Assembly (NCBI RefSeq): GCF_002878395.1
Contig: NW_025842141.1
Coordinates: 729,171-793,170, forward strand
Direction: 5' to 3'
DNA length: 64,000 bases
Origin: Capsicum annuum
Lineage: Eukaryota; Streptophyta; Magnoliopsida; Solanales; Solanaceae
Shown: positions 47,537 to 59,257 of the stretch, piece after piece
How positions within the stretch are numbered: the first letter of the stretch is position 1
Layout: each line of letters begins with the position of its first letter
Translations under genes and position numbers: made by a program
The notes under the pieces: generated by a model
The model's input: only the letters and a program-made list of their open reading frames with translations
The model's database searches: none
What the model was told of the DNA's origin: nothing

Positions 47537-48480
47537 GATGGACTTGCTAACCAAGAACTTGCATCAAGCAAGACTGAGAAGGTGAAAGTTGTAGGATATC
47601 AAGAGAGAGTTGATGTTAATCCAGAAGAAGAGGCAAATTATGTTAATAATCAGGGGATTCCAAGGTAATAGCCAAGGGAATCAAGTTCGGAGTTATTATG
47701 ATAAACCTGGTTGTAAAGAAAGGGAGCAAGGAAATTGGAGGAGCAATAATGATAGGAGCAGGCTATTTGTCCCTCCTGGAAATTGTGAGGCTACTACAAC
47801 AAGTTCTAAAAGATTTCCATAGAGAAAATAATGGCTAAATTGTTAAAGGGAGTGGATGATACCAACTCAGGAGTAACTACCATGAAGACTGATCTGTCAT
47901 CTATAAGTCAGTTGGTAAACTCGCACTGCTTTTTGATCAAGTAGTTGGAACAGTAAATGAGCCAACACCCCACAGTGCTGAATCAGAGGAAGAGTAGAAT
48001 ATTACCTAGTGATAGAGTCCAAAATCCACAGAATGATGACTCATGTATACAGATTACCACTATAAGTGGTAAGATATTACCTAGCCCTTCAGCGGGAAAA
48101 AATGTAGTTGATGAGGTAGTTGGTGATAAACCGAAAGAAGGTGGTCGTCCAGTGGTGTCTGAGAAGCTGGATGGTTCTGATAATGCTCCAGAAAAAGGGA
48201 AAGAAAAGGAGAAGAAGGTAGTGGTGAAAACTCTCCCAAGACCACCACTTCTCTTTCATCAATAATTGCAGAAAAAAGTTGATGATACACAATTTAGCAA
48301 GTTCATGATGATGCTAAAAAAGTTAACAATAAATGTGCCTTTGGTGGAGGTACTTAAGAAAATGCCGGGATACGCTATGTTTATGAAATACCTTTTCACG
48401 AATAAACAGAAGGTTATTCATGAGCCGGAGGACAATCTCCATCATTGTGGTGCTATCTCCACAAGGTCCTTAGTGTAGAA
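47537..48480 (+). pseudogene. gag: Element V gag C-terminal part and linker
   Basis: Starts right at the LTR edge with ATGGACTTGCTAACC, reading MDLLTKNLHQ, a mid-gag block, so the primer site, leader and gag N-half are deleted. Then come GFQGNSQGNQVRSYYDKPG and REQGNWRSNNDRS in frame 47610-47822. A linker follows (47957-48265) with QRKSRILPSDRVQNPQND and a Lys/Glu-rich run to KTLPRPP. 48266-48478 has KVDDTQFSKFMMMLKKLTIN and EDNLHHCGAISTRSLV. There are several small frame changes. The sequence is rich in Asn, Gln and Lys, as usual for this family. Confidence 0.8.
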
Positions 48481-48972
48481 AAGACTAACCCAGGAGCATT
48501 TACCATCCCATAAACTATTGGGTCCCTGAATTTTACAAAAGCTCTATACGATTTAGGAGCCAGTATAAACCTAATGACACTTGCTGTGTACAAGAAGTTG
48601 GGTTTGGGGGATCCTACACCAACAAAAATGTAGTTGGTGATGGCGGATAGGTCTGTAAAGCAGCCAGTGGGCATATTACATGATGTATTAGTAAAAGTGG
48701 CTGACTTTATACTGCCTGCTAATTTTGCAATCCTAGACTATGAGGTGGACGTCGAAGTGCCCATCATCCAAGGTAGACCATTCTTTACAACTGGGAAAGT
48801 GATAGTGGACATGGAGTTGAATGAGCTGAAGTTCAAGTTTAATGACAAAGAAGCAAGATTCAAAATACACTCCTCCATGAACCAACAAAAGGAGATAAGT
48901 GTTTTATCAATCGCGGATGTGTTCTATGAAGATGGTAAAGAGATATCAATAGGTTGTCCTGACGAAGTCTGA
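48481..48972 (+). pseudogene. Element V aspartic protease (near-intact frame)
   Basis: Continues from the linker with [20 protein letters not shown] at 48541; the active-site block DLGAS is at 48550-48564. It then reads MADRSVKQPVGILHDVLVKV (48637), DYEVDVEVPIIQGRPFFTTG and VDMELNELKFKFNDKEARF, and ends ...GCPDEV at 48972. Stops at about 48478 and 48633 are the only clear damage. In relatives the protease leads straight into RT; here the frame closes and RT never appears, so the deletion joint lies just downstream. Confidence 0.85.
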
Positions 48973-50046
48973 GTAGTTAAGATAAACAAGTCGTGCTACG
49001 ACATTAAATCAAGCACTATTGGGAGGCAACCCAACATTTTTATGTTCCACCAAAGTATTTATTTTTGTAGTTAGGTTCTAGTTCAAAGAAGTTGGAATTG
49101 ATGTATCAAGCTAAGTATTCCTGACGACATATTTGACGTACTGTCATAATTGTGATAAGCCATTAGATTTGTCATCAGATAAATCAAACCTGAGGCATGT
49201 TCTGTTAAGGCTGACGACATTCGTCATATGCTATCACAAGTGTGATAAGCTATCAGTCTTTGTCTTCAGAAAGCCTAAAAGAGTAGCTGAAATCTTGGGC
49301 CAAATTAAAAAGATCCGATTTGGCCCACAACTTTATTTTTCCACCTTCTCGCATATTTCCTTTCTTTTTTTTTTAAGTTTTATTTACTTTCATATTTAGT
49401 TTACTTTCTTCCCTTTCTAAAGTATTTCTAAGTAAAATAAAAGAAAACTTCCTTCGTTGTAAGTGTGGGTTGAAGTCAAAATCAAGAGTTCTTGTTTCAT
49501 CTACTTCCTCTTACTTATGTAACCAAGTTGAAGGCACTTATCAGGTATGCTCAAAACCTAACTCTTCTCTTCAGTTGGTAAGTAATAAACTGATATGAAC
49601 TAAGGTTCCCAAGAAGATTGAGTCAAGTTTAGCTTGCCAATGTGTGAAAATAAGGAACTAGGGTTTGCTATGCAAACTTGGAACTTAAAGCTCAGCTAAA
49701 ATATGCAAATCGATAGGATTTTAAGAAGAAATTGGATTAAAAATCAAGTTAAAGTCGAGTTGGGGTTGTATCCTGAGCTGACGACATGGTTGATAAGTTA
49801 TCACATTTGTGATGGCTTATCAGACACGTTGTCAAAAGTTGATAAAATTTTGTGGTTTCTATTTAGAGCTAACGACATTCATTATAAGCTATCATAACTG
49901 TGATGGCTTATCCGACATGTCGTCACACCTTTGACCTAAAGCATTAATAAACCCTTTCAAGGGGTGTGGAACTTCAATGACTGATGTGATTGTGTAAATA
50001 CTCTGGAGTGTGGACTAATGGTTTTCTTTTTGCTACAGGTCTTATA
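48973..50046 (+). other. Element V region between protease and third ORF
   Basis: Begins with ACTATTGGGAGGCAACCCAA (49016-49035), a conserved stretch normally found just after pol in this lineage. That places the RT-RNase H-integrase deletion at about 48973-49010. Two blocks of the TGACGAC/GATAAG motif follow (49121-49265, 49778-49925). The open frames 49133-49399 and 49703-49897 overlap those repeats and show no domain. Confidence 0.7.
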
Positions 50047-51780
50047 ATGGCACCCAAAGGAAACAACCCAAAATCTACAAAGAAAGGGACCAAAAGAAGT
50101 GCACCTCAGAGACTCTTCGATGAGGTCTCCGATTATGAGGAGGAGGATCCACTACTCAAGAAGCAAAAGAAAAAGAAAATCTCAAAAAATTCTTCACCAC
50201 CTCCACTAGTTGAGGTGGAGGAGAGTGAAGAGAATAAAACTGAGCTAACAACTTCTGAACATACAGCTTCTGAGAAGACGACCTCTGTGTAACAAGAGTC
50301 TGAACATGCTGAATCTGAAGAGCATGATTTAGATCATCCTGATTCCAAGGAACATAAGTCTGAGCAACATAAATCTAAGGGACCATCATCTGAGTCCCCC
50401 TTCTGCTGAGCAACAAGATGATGAAGAATCTTTGATTCGGGGAACTATGGTTAAATGCAAGAACCCTTCGGTTTGAGACAGTGCTAGGGGGCGAATTCCC
50501 AAGGCATAAATAATCTTCTATAATAGGCTTTGTAGAACAAAACGAAGGCCCATTAAAAGGACAATCTTTGAAGAAAAGAAGATTATCACTACTGGGCTGA
50601 ACAGATATCCTGAAGTGGAGTAGAAATTTTGAGACTACGACTTGGGATGGACCGTGAAAGGAGGAAGCTCATTTTTCCCTAAACTAGTTAGGGAGTTCTA
50701 TGCGAACTATCAGGATCGATTGGAAAACATGTGTAAAGAAGGGGATAAATCATTAGATCAACCCCTTTTGGATAGAGTTCTAGTACGGGGTGTGATGGTG
50801 GATCTCCCAAAAACAATAATCAACAAATTTCTTTATGGCCCCGGATCACTCCTCAGACCACTTCACCTACTTTCTATGCTCGGTTGAAGCATCATGAGAA
50901 TTAACGGTTGCCAAGAAGACCCATAATCCCATCTGATATGATGAAAATCAGTAGAGACTAACACTTGGCAGAGGAGCTGGTGTTGAAACAGACCCACCAG
51001 TTATCGATACAAGCTCAGCACCTAATGTAGTAGTTCAGGATTCTAAGGCTGCAACATCGACCTTCTCAGTAATAGAGGATTCAATGCCTAGAAATAAAAT
51101 AAATCCTTTAGCTATTGTGTCTACCACAGAATTTTCCTTCAACCCTTTGAATTTCAGGAGAGTGGCAAAACAAGCCAAGTGGTACGAGGCTCATCTGCAA
51201 ATTTTTACCAAGAAATTTAACTCTGCGGTGTACAAGAGGATTAAAGTAGCACTAAAGCCCTTCCGAGCCTTGGCAGATTGAATTGATGAATTAGAAAATC
51301 ATTTTAATACACTGGTAAGAGAAATGTCGGGCTCAGGCCTTGCACAATTTAGAACAGCCCTGGACAAGGTGAAGCTAGATGTTGGGGCATTACAATTACA
51401 CCAACTTATGGTGTCAGTAGATTTGGCTGTTGATGAGTCTGAGGATAAAATTCCATTGCTTGATCTTACGGGGGAACTAATAATGAAAAATAAGAAGAAG
51501 GGTGAGAGGAAAGGTAACGGTAAAAGCAAAAGGCCTATTAGTGATAGAGAAAGAAAAGCAGAGAAGAGGGCAAGAAAGAAAGTTGAAAAAGATGAGATGA
51601 GGAAGGCGATGATCAAGTCACCAGATGGCAATAAAAAATAGGAGGAGGCCATGCGAGCTAGAGTTGTGGGTGCCTCAACTAGTAGACCTCTAACAACTGC
51701 TAAACCAGATGTGTCTGAATGGGAAGGCAGGGACACCCGATGAAGAGAAGGCAGCTGAGGATGCAGCAGCAGGGTTAGGG
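50047..51780 (+). pseudogene. Element V third ORF, plant transposon-protein type (broken)
   Basis: ATG 50047 opens MAPKGNNPKSTKKGTKRSAP, a basic N-end with an acidic Ser/Glu stretch; the first stop is at 50290. In later frames come EEKKIITTGLNRYPEVE (about 50570), then LVREFYANYQDRLENM and VRGVMVDLPKTIINKFLYGP (50642-50887), FNPLNFRRVAKQAKWYEAHL (51084-51281) and a Lys/Glu/Arg-rich likely coiled coil (RERKAEKRARKKVEKDEMRK, 51324-51641). The layout fits the 'putative plant transposon protein' family carried by dicot Athila/Tat-like elements; role unknown. At least three frames and many stops. Confidence 0.7.
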
Positions 51781-53162
51781 ACCCATGATCCCCTTGCTTG
51801 ATCTAATCCATCTATACCCTAACCCTTAATTTAGTTTTTCTTTGATTTTAAGTTGAAGGTGTAGGGTGATTGTTGGTGTAATATTTTGTAGTTGACTAGG
51901 AGAAATACAAGTACCCGAGGAAGTTAACATGGTTTTGTTATTTTGTGAACACCTCTCAAGTGGTCTAATTCTTTAACTGTGTGATTTTCATCTAATTGTG
52001 ACCACTTTGCATCTTTGTATGGTATTAGTTCTAGTGACTCGATAACCATTGCTAAATAATTGCATGAACCAGATAAGTAGTAATTTGTGATATACTTGTA
52101 TGCCATGTGCGTGTGAGATTCTACTTAGTTTTCTTTGTATGTTGAATTCAGAACTTACCCGATTAGTCTTACCTAAGTTGAAGGATAGGGGTTAGGAAAG
52201 GATCATAGACCGCTTTGATATTAGCCCACTTTAGCCTAAATGACCTTCCCTATATGCATAATATCCCTTGATCCCTATTTTGAGCCTGAATAGCCTATTT
52301 CTTTTTATGATACCTATCACCGTCCTATTTTTATATCATAATGAACCTATTTTGGACCTGGTCCTCCTTGGACACTGTGCAACTTGACTTAGGCAAATGG
52401 CCTAAGTTTAGGGTAGCTAGCATAGGGGTGCGTAATGTAAAATAAGTATGAAGAAAGGTAGAGTAAAAAAAAGAATAAAAAGCTAGGTGCGGTGGAAAAG
52501 AGCAAGAAAAGAAAAGTTGTAAAAAAAAAGTGATTGTAGAAATGAATCGTACCCATCCTGAATAAGTTTGATCAAGAAAAGAGAAGAATAGAAAAAGGTA
52601 AATGAGTAAGACCCCAAAAGCTAGTGTAGTGTCAAGGAGGCTTATTCACTTTAAATATCATCGAGTATCATACCATCCCCTAGCCTATATTACAAGCCAA
52701 AGAGAAGACCTATAGTGATCCTAGCTGACCTATCTGAAGATCTTGGTAATGAAAATAATTGCAAGACTATGGTATTCAGCATACATTGATTAGAACTTAA
52801 TTCAGAGAGTAAGTGTCTTGTGACTGTCCCCATGGTTACATATGTGATGTCTAATATAAGTGCAATGGGATTTCTTTGTGGTGAGGGCACACTAGTTATG
52901 TTGCTAGTTGCTAACTTGTTTGGATAGTGTAAGCTTGATACATACATGGTTATTGTTGCTGATTTGATGCCATATCTTCATTCCTGTGTGTCATATTGTT
53001 GCTCTTTAATAACATACACTGTTTTTTTGTAAATTGATTGGTCTTAGAGATGGTGAAGATGTTTTTAGATAATATGGATGGTTGACTACTGAATGTACTT
53101 TGTATTCTCTTGGTTGTATTTTAGTTACTTGAGGACAAGAAATTGTTTTATGTTGAGTGTGT
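51781..53162 (+). other. Element V 3' untranslated region and polypurine tract
   Basis: 1.4 kb of non-coding DNA. 52436-52620 is purine-rich with short A runs. Just before the LTR stands GAGGACAAGAAATTGTTTTA and then GTTGAGTGTGT (53152-53162), a decayed polypurine tract. Open frames on the minus strand (51924-52106, 52690-52947) look random. Confidence 0.7.
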
Positions 53163-54615
53163 TGATGTGTAAGCAGATGCTAACACATTTGAGGCTTTTA
53201 ACTGAGAATAACTGCAAAGTCTTAAGCAACATTGGTTATTTTTTATTGTTTTATATTTGATTTTGCAGTGGAAGTAAATAGGCAAGAGAACCAACAATGA
53301 TGGAAGTAAAAGAGTGGTTGATGACATTCCTGATAAGTCGTCAGTACTCTGATAGGTTATCAACTTCATCGTCAGCCTTAGACAGAGATTCGACTTCAGT
53401 TGGAATTCCTGACGACATTTTTTATAGGCCGTCAGAAGTGCGATAAGTCATCATAGACGCCGTCATCCTTAGACAGAACATAGGAGCTGAGGTGGATAAG
53501 TGACGAGATTGTCTGATATGTCATCACAGCTTTGATAAGCCATCAGGATTTACCGTCATCCTTAAGCAAAAATTGTTAAAATTAAAGAGGAGTTGACAAC
53601 ATACGTGATAAGTCGTCAGCCTCATGATAAGTCATCATGTATGTCATCAGCTAATCTGAGAAGAAAACTGAACTCTATGACTTTGTTTTCTTAATTAGGC
53701 TGAAGTATTTAAAGCATAGTGTATGATTTTCTAAGGAGGATTATGAACGTATTTTGGGAATGCACGTATTTTGTTATTTTTCTCTCTAGTTTCTTGGCTT
53801 GAAAAAAACAATTAACTTTGAAGATATTATCATCAATATTTTGGGATTTCTACTTTGATCTAATTTGAGAAACACTCGTTGCTATTCATCTTGCTATAAG
53901 TTCATCTTTCAAATTATGAATTCAACTTGTTGTATTGATTATTACATTATGAGTGGCTAAATCCCTTTAACCCGAATTATGGGATCTATGGGTTAGGTCT
54001 TGGTAAGTTTCTAAGTGTTCAAGATTCTAATGGTAATAGGACTCCTTAACAATTCCAAGGTTTTAATTATTGTCTATTGGTTGCAAATGATAGATAGCAC
54101 CTGCTTTGATTTTCTTGAGATAAGAAATCAACTATAGTAGGAAGTGAATTATTGACAGGGACTTGGAAGCTACCAACCTTCCGTTTAATAATGGACGTTG
54201 TAACAAGGTTAATTAACCTAAGGTGAAGTCTGGCCAGTGAATGTAATTTCCCTAAGTCCGAGAGGATTAGGAAATTAAATGCTTAAGTAGGTTGAGAGAT
54301 ATTTAGGCATAACTTCGATAAAGACAATCTTTTGTTCCTACCTATCGTGAGAATCTTAAGTCACTATTAGCAGCTATCAAGTACCAAAATCCATAGTGAA
54401 CATAATTCTAATTTTCCATAAACTCTTGATTACAAATACTTAAACAAAAGTGACCAAAAATTATTTTCTATATTCTCATAACCCCCAATTTACCAAAAAC
54501 TACTAACTATCAGTTGATTGACTCGCATACAATTTAAATTCACTCCATATTCCTGTGGGATTTGAGCCCAACCTAGTTGGGTTATATATTGACAACGATC
54601 GCTTACATTCTCACA
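53163..54615 (+). repeat. Element V 3' LTR
   Basis: TGATGTGTAAGCAG to TTCTCACA. It parallels 46086-47536 with scattered single changes and no large indel noticed. The motif cluster is present at 53318-53650. Confidence 0.9.
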
Positions 54616-55916
54616 TGAGAGGTGTAGTTTGAGCATTATTAGTGATCGTGTGGGGTCTTATATGATATTGTTTATAAATATGTATATGTTTTTGGTTGTA
54701 CTCTTTTTAGTGGAAAAAACTAGATATTAGGATTTATGTGGTATCAATGACATTATCTTGCATATTTCAGTTGATGGTTTCTAGATTATATTGGATCATG
54801 GATGGTTGGTTGAATTGAGTAGATTTTTGGTTCTCATGGTTGGTATGTTGGTTAGATATTAAAAATTCTCATTTTGGTTGGTTGTGAGCATTACATCCTC
54901 ATATTACATTCATTTATGAAACATTGGTACCACCGTGGAAATACTGAAAATACTTGTTTTTTCTGATAGAAAATATGATATCTTTAAAACCCCTCTACTA
55001 ATATATATCCGATAGGAGTTATGGATATTGGTATTTGATATTGGTTATATATGGGTTGACGAATCCCCCATGGTCCTACCTGGAAGCAGGGTCAGTAGGT
55101 GTATATAGAGGTTATGCGATGACCTCGTGCATTACATCATCACCATCATTATCATCACCATATTCATTATCATCTCCATTGCATTCCATATATTGTGTTT
55201 ATTCTATGTTGTATGTCTATTTTTTATTTGATATCTATCCATCTGTGCTACTTTCTCGTACTTATATTTTGAAATACATGTATATTTTTGCTTCTTTCGT
55301 CTATTTGTATGTGGTATATGTGTATAGTAGAATTGTTAGTAGAGATGGTGTGGGATACTATTTGGAACATTTTTTGATTGCAGGTGATATGCCCTCAGTT
55401 TGTGTTTACATGATTTATTTTCTACTTAACTCAGTTATACTATGATACCTAACAAGTTCGAGTGGATCTTACTCACCCTTACTACGCTCTTTTAATGCAG
55501 ATCCAAACATGGGTGCACCACACAGATAGTTGATTAGTGGTGTTTTGGAGCACTTCAAGGTAGAGATCAGTCTATATTTCAAGAGTTGAGCTACTTCCTT
55601 CTCTCATTTATCTTATGTCTTATTTTGTATTTGGAGATAGATTTTTGATCTGTTTGGGACTATAATTGTATCTTTTGGCATTTGAGATGTACTAGTAGTT
55701 CTTACATTGTTACACCAAGTTTGGGGATGCATTCTATTGGTATTTTTGACAATATTTCTTGTTTTTACTATATGTGTGTTGTTTGACTCCACTCTAGGAG
55801 TCCTACCTTGGGTTTTGGTATTGAATCTTCATTTCATATCAGTTTGGGTGATAGGCTTACTTGTAGAGGCTTGCTGTGATAAGTGTCGTCATGACCTTAA
55901 ATTTTAGATCATGACA
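54616..55916 (+). repeat. Element VI 5' LTR, right part
   Basis: Resumes with GTGTGGGGTCTTATATGATA and runs through GGTTATGCGATGACCTCGTG (like 44702-44722) to TTTAGATCATGACA. It parallels the second half of the LTR at 44200-45531, though well diverged. The 136-codon open frame 55035-55445 is Tyr/Ser-rich low-complexity LTR sequence with no domain. Confidence 0.7.
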
Positions 55917-55917
55917 T

Positions 55918-55929
55918 TGGTATCAGAGC
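55918..55929 (+). promoter_or_regulatory. Element VI primer-binding site
   Basis: TGGTATCAGAGC, an exact Met-type site, begins 2 bp after the LTR end at 55916. This confirms a plus-strand element here. Confidence 0.9.
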
Positions 55930-56119
55930 AGCCAGGTTCATTGCTCTCATCAAGGTAAGAACAGGCTATCCAGTAGAGTCTCATAGATTACTATGTAGAC
56001 ATTTATATCTATCTATGGGAGGCTATAAGATATCTTTAGAAAACTCCCCTTATTTTATTCTATATCGCGTGGATCTTTCATACCTTGTGTTCTAAATAGT
56101 ATTTCACTTTTTTCTGTGC

Positions 56120-56955
56120 AGATAGTGAGGACTAAATCCATTGAGGCTAGATATATGGATGATACAATAAATACAAGGAACATACGAAAACACACTCCAA
56201 AAATAGTCCACTAGTTCAAGAACTGATGACCCTTTTGAAGACCACTCTCGAATTCGACAAATACAACAAGAATACAAGAAACAATGACGTATTTTCCACC
56301 AAATCAGCCACCACAAACTAAAAAGATATTAACAAGATAACAATATGAAGAACAAGATGAACAATAACACAATGGAAATAACAATACACATTTTTGACTA
56401 GAACAACAACAAAAAGTATAAGAAATGTAAAGACAGGTAGTGAGACATATATTATTACAAGACCTAAGAAATAGGGTGTGTATTAAACACCTAAACCCTT
56501 AGAAATATATAGTAATAACACCTACACTCTTCATGGACACAAGAGGGGCCTCAATCCTTCAAGCACCCAATGTTCCAAGCCATGAACCCAACACGAGTGA
56601 TTCCACACTCAAGTTGAAACCTAGTTTCAATTTTTCCTCAAAGGAGAGAGGACTTGGTGTTTCAAAATTCATATAAGAACTTTAAAATATCATGAATAAT
56701 CTAAGACTAAATAACCTAAAATTTTCTATTTATAGTAGGTTACAAAATAGTGTAAAATATCTAAAAAACCCTTAGTCAAATCCTTCACTTTGGGCACTCT
56801 TGGGGTGTAGTTTGTAGACTGTTTTGGAACCTATTTAGGCCTTCCTTTGCACTTCACTTGTATGCACCAAGTCTCAGGTTCAATACATCTCACATACATA
56901 TATCCCCTTGGTCGTACTTGTATTAATGAAGCTATTATCCAAGGAGAGAGACTAG
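56120..56955. other. Unassigned insert within element VI gag
   Basis: At 56124-56150 a gag-like opening (VRTKSIEAR) is followed by about 0.8 kb of A- and C-rich text (many AACAA/ATACAA runs) that does not fit gag. Gag-like text returns near 56960 (EDRHEDLSHIE-type frames). It may be a small inserted repeat or very decayed leader. No terminal repeats or target duplication were identified. Confidence 0.4.
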
Positions 56956-56959
56956 TTCA

Positions 56960-57754
56960 AAGGGTGAGTTTTGAGTCGTAGATAGGCTCGAGGAAGAGGA
57001 CAGGCATGAGGATCTATCCCATATAGAGGTAGTACTAGAGGACTCTCCCTTAAGCCTCAGGTTGAGCATGTTGGAAATATGGGTCCTACATAAGTCCCAC
57101 AGAGTTCTTCTACCTCAGTTTTAGTGGGGTTACATATTTATTTGTTGACACATTTGGAGGATGGTCCTTTGAGTGCACCTAGTGTTCCTCCAACTCTGTG
57201 TATTGTTCTTTCGTCTATGTCAGAGATTGCCTATGGTGTTCCTTCGACCCCGTGTACGGATCCTCCTATAGTACAACATCTACTTATGGTACTCCAAAGA
57301 CTTCAAGTGTTGTTCCTCCTTCAGTGCATATATCTGAGTATGGTGTCCCAAGATCTGAAATTCAGGCTTTTTTTATGTTGCCTCCTCAGGTAGGTTCTTA
57401 ACCAAACAGATTTACTATGCCTCCTATTATTGTGAGTATATTTATATCTTTTAAGGATCAGAAGAGATTTGAAAGGTTCACTCGTTTGGGTCCTCCTAGG
57501 TTAAGTGGTGTTATAGGTAAGAATACCTATGAGTTTTTGATGGATTGTCTTGAGAAGTTACATAACCTTGGTTTTCTTGAGCATGGTTTTTCTTATACTA
57601 CTTACCAGTTAAGAGACATAACCAAATATTGATGGAGTTCACTTATTGGTTATCGACCTCTTGGTTAGCCAGAGATGACTTATCAGTTTATTGACGCCTT
57701 TTGGATTAGTTTATACCTTTTAATTTGAGGGATCAAATAAGAGATGAGTTTGAT
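56960..57754 (+). pseudogene. gag: Element VI gag, first part
   Basis: The clearest stretch, 57417-57632, reads PPIIVSIFISFKDQKRFERF, TRLGPPRLSGVIGKNTYEFL, MDCLEKLHNLGFLEHG and SYTTYQLRD. This is the conserved N-terminal core of a dicot Ty3/gypsy gag. A second piece after the stop at 57630 gives PEMTYQFIDAFW near 57670. Upstream, 57198-57401 is a Ser/Pro/Tyr-rich leader. The coding is cut at GAGATGAGTT by the solo LTR and continues at 59263. Confidence 0.75.
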
Positions 57755-59257
57755 TGATAACGCTCAATCTACAGCTCTCGTGGGAGTGTAAAGCGGTCGT
57801 TAGCAAATATAGAACCCAACCTGGGTTGGGTATCGATCCCACAGAGAATAGCTTGGCCAACAAGCAAGAAAAATTACTAGACTTTTAGTGCAAGTCTCGT
57901 AGGAGAGGGGGGATTGTAGTATGTAACCAAAACAAGAATGTAAGAACTGAAAATAGCAAAATAAAGAGAGATTGTCACGTGTGTTGTAAACAATGAGAAT
58001 TGAGGCGTTGGGGTTATGTCCACCTTCTGAGGTATACGTCTCTATTGGCTATGAGTGTGTAGAGTCTTGACATGTAATTGCTTATAGAGAATTGTAGTCG
58101 ATGGTAAATCCAAGCGTCTCTCGACCTAAACAAGGACTATTTCACTTTAACTCTCTCGAGCTTAAAGCGTGACTAACGGTACGAATTCTCCAAGAAGTTA
58201 GTCCAGGTACGGCACTAGCTTTTTAATAGGAAAGGGTGTCCTACTACCTTGACATTATCTCTTTTCCAGACAAATAACTTTTCTCTCGAACAAGTCAGAT
58301 GTTAGACTGGCGTTGGTCTATGCGTCTTCTTTTCTAGACAAATAACCTTTCTCTCGAACAGGTTAGATGTTAGAATGGCGTGTTCTTGTGTTTGAACCGC
58401 AAAGAATGTAGATTTAAGATGAAGAGAATAATGATATAAGCAATATACTTGTCTTGAACTCACAAACTCATAGCTATAGATAGTAACTCATTCGGCTTCC
58501 ATAACCCCAACTAAGAGATTTAGTTACCCATGAATGCGAAGGATATCACGCTTTGCATGGTGGATGGCGTGAATAGTAGGTGTTTGGCGTGTGGTTTTAG
58601 TGATTCCGTAGCAAGTAACGATTCTCTTGTTGTGGAATTTAAGAGTAGAAGAATGAAGAATTGAGAATGGGTTGTAGGAAGATGTCTTAATTGTAAGGAG
58701 ATGAATGAATTGTCAGAATGTCTCCCCCCCTTTTTTTCTTTCTTGAAAATCTCTAACATGATAGGGTATTTATAATACTCCTATCCTACTCCTACTAAAC
58801 TAATAAAATAAATAACCAAATCCTAATATACTAATGAAATCCTTGACCCAATTGTACTAGGGTAAGGTTACAAAATTATAATCCAAATAGAGTGATGAAA
58901 CACATAACCTAATTGCACTAGGTTAATGTATTATGGCAAAAATCCAGCTTTGTGTCTGTAAGTCCCAAAGTCTTCAGAAATGCTGTTTTAGCCCGGGACA
59001 GATTTTCCATGCAGCAGATTTAGTCCTTTATGCGTCCAGCTCCTTTCCATCTCGTTTGTGAGCTTTCTTTTGCGTCAAGTAAGCCATAAATTGCTGTATT
59101 TTGCATCATTTATACCTGAAACTTTCCTAATCACATTTGTTAGCTCATTTACAGGAAAAAGGACTAAAAGTGTACGAAATAGATAATTAGTTCTCGAAAC
59201 TAGGCTAAAATATGGGCAAAATATATTGATATAGGCGCGTAATTTCGCCTATCATCA
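57755..59257 (-). mobile_element. Solo LTR with perfect TTGAT duplication
   Basis: 1503 bp, beginning TGATAACGCTC and ending CGCCTATCATCA, flanked by TTGAT at 57750-57754 and 59258-59262. Orientation is minus: the TATA box is the plus-strand TATTTATA (58767-58774), and AACCCAACCTGGGTTGGG near 57810 is the reverse of element V's LTR end. No interior or second LTR remains, so it formed by recombination between the two LTRs. It interrupts element VI gag. The minus-strand open frame 58520-58759 is LTR sequence. Confidence 0.9.
58256..58383. repeat. 68-bp tandem duplication in solo LTR
   Basis: CTTTTCCAGACAAATAACTT (58261) recurs as CTTTTCTAGACAAATAACCT (58329), each followed by TCTCTCGAACA and AGATGTTAGA. 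The two units differ by a few bases. Confidence 0.8.

Larger units (their letters stand above)
46086..54615 (+). mobile_element. Element V: Athila/Tat-like deletion derivative with third ORF
   Basis: Two 1.45-kb LTRs (46086-47536 and 53163-54615), alike almost base for base over long stretches, suggest a comparatively recent insertion. The interior keeps the gag C-end, protease and a broken third ORF of the plant transposon-protein type, but RT, RNase H and integrase are absent and no primer site follows the 5' LTR. The flanks GTGAC and TGAGA do not give a clear duplication. It could move only with proteins from a relative, and probably not at all without a primer site. Confidence 0.8.

Noticed and set aside
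51299..51736. 145-codon minus-strand frame with hydrophobic runs
   Set aside because: Antisense of the Lys/Glu-rich end of element V's third ORF; Leu/Ser/Phe-rich antisense frames are an expected by-product.
46081..54620. Clear target duplication for element V
   Set aside because: The flanks GTGAC and TGAGA share too little; a shifted reading TGTGA/TGAGA matches four of five, which is not enough to claim.
55035..55445. 136-codon frame
   Set aside because: Low-complexity Ser/Tyr/Val text inside an LTR; no domain, and the sister LTR at 44650-45060 has no matching frame.
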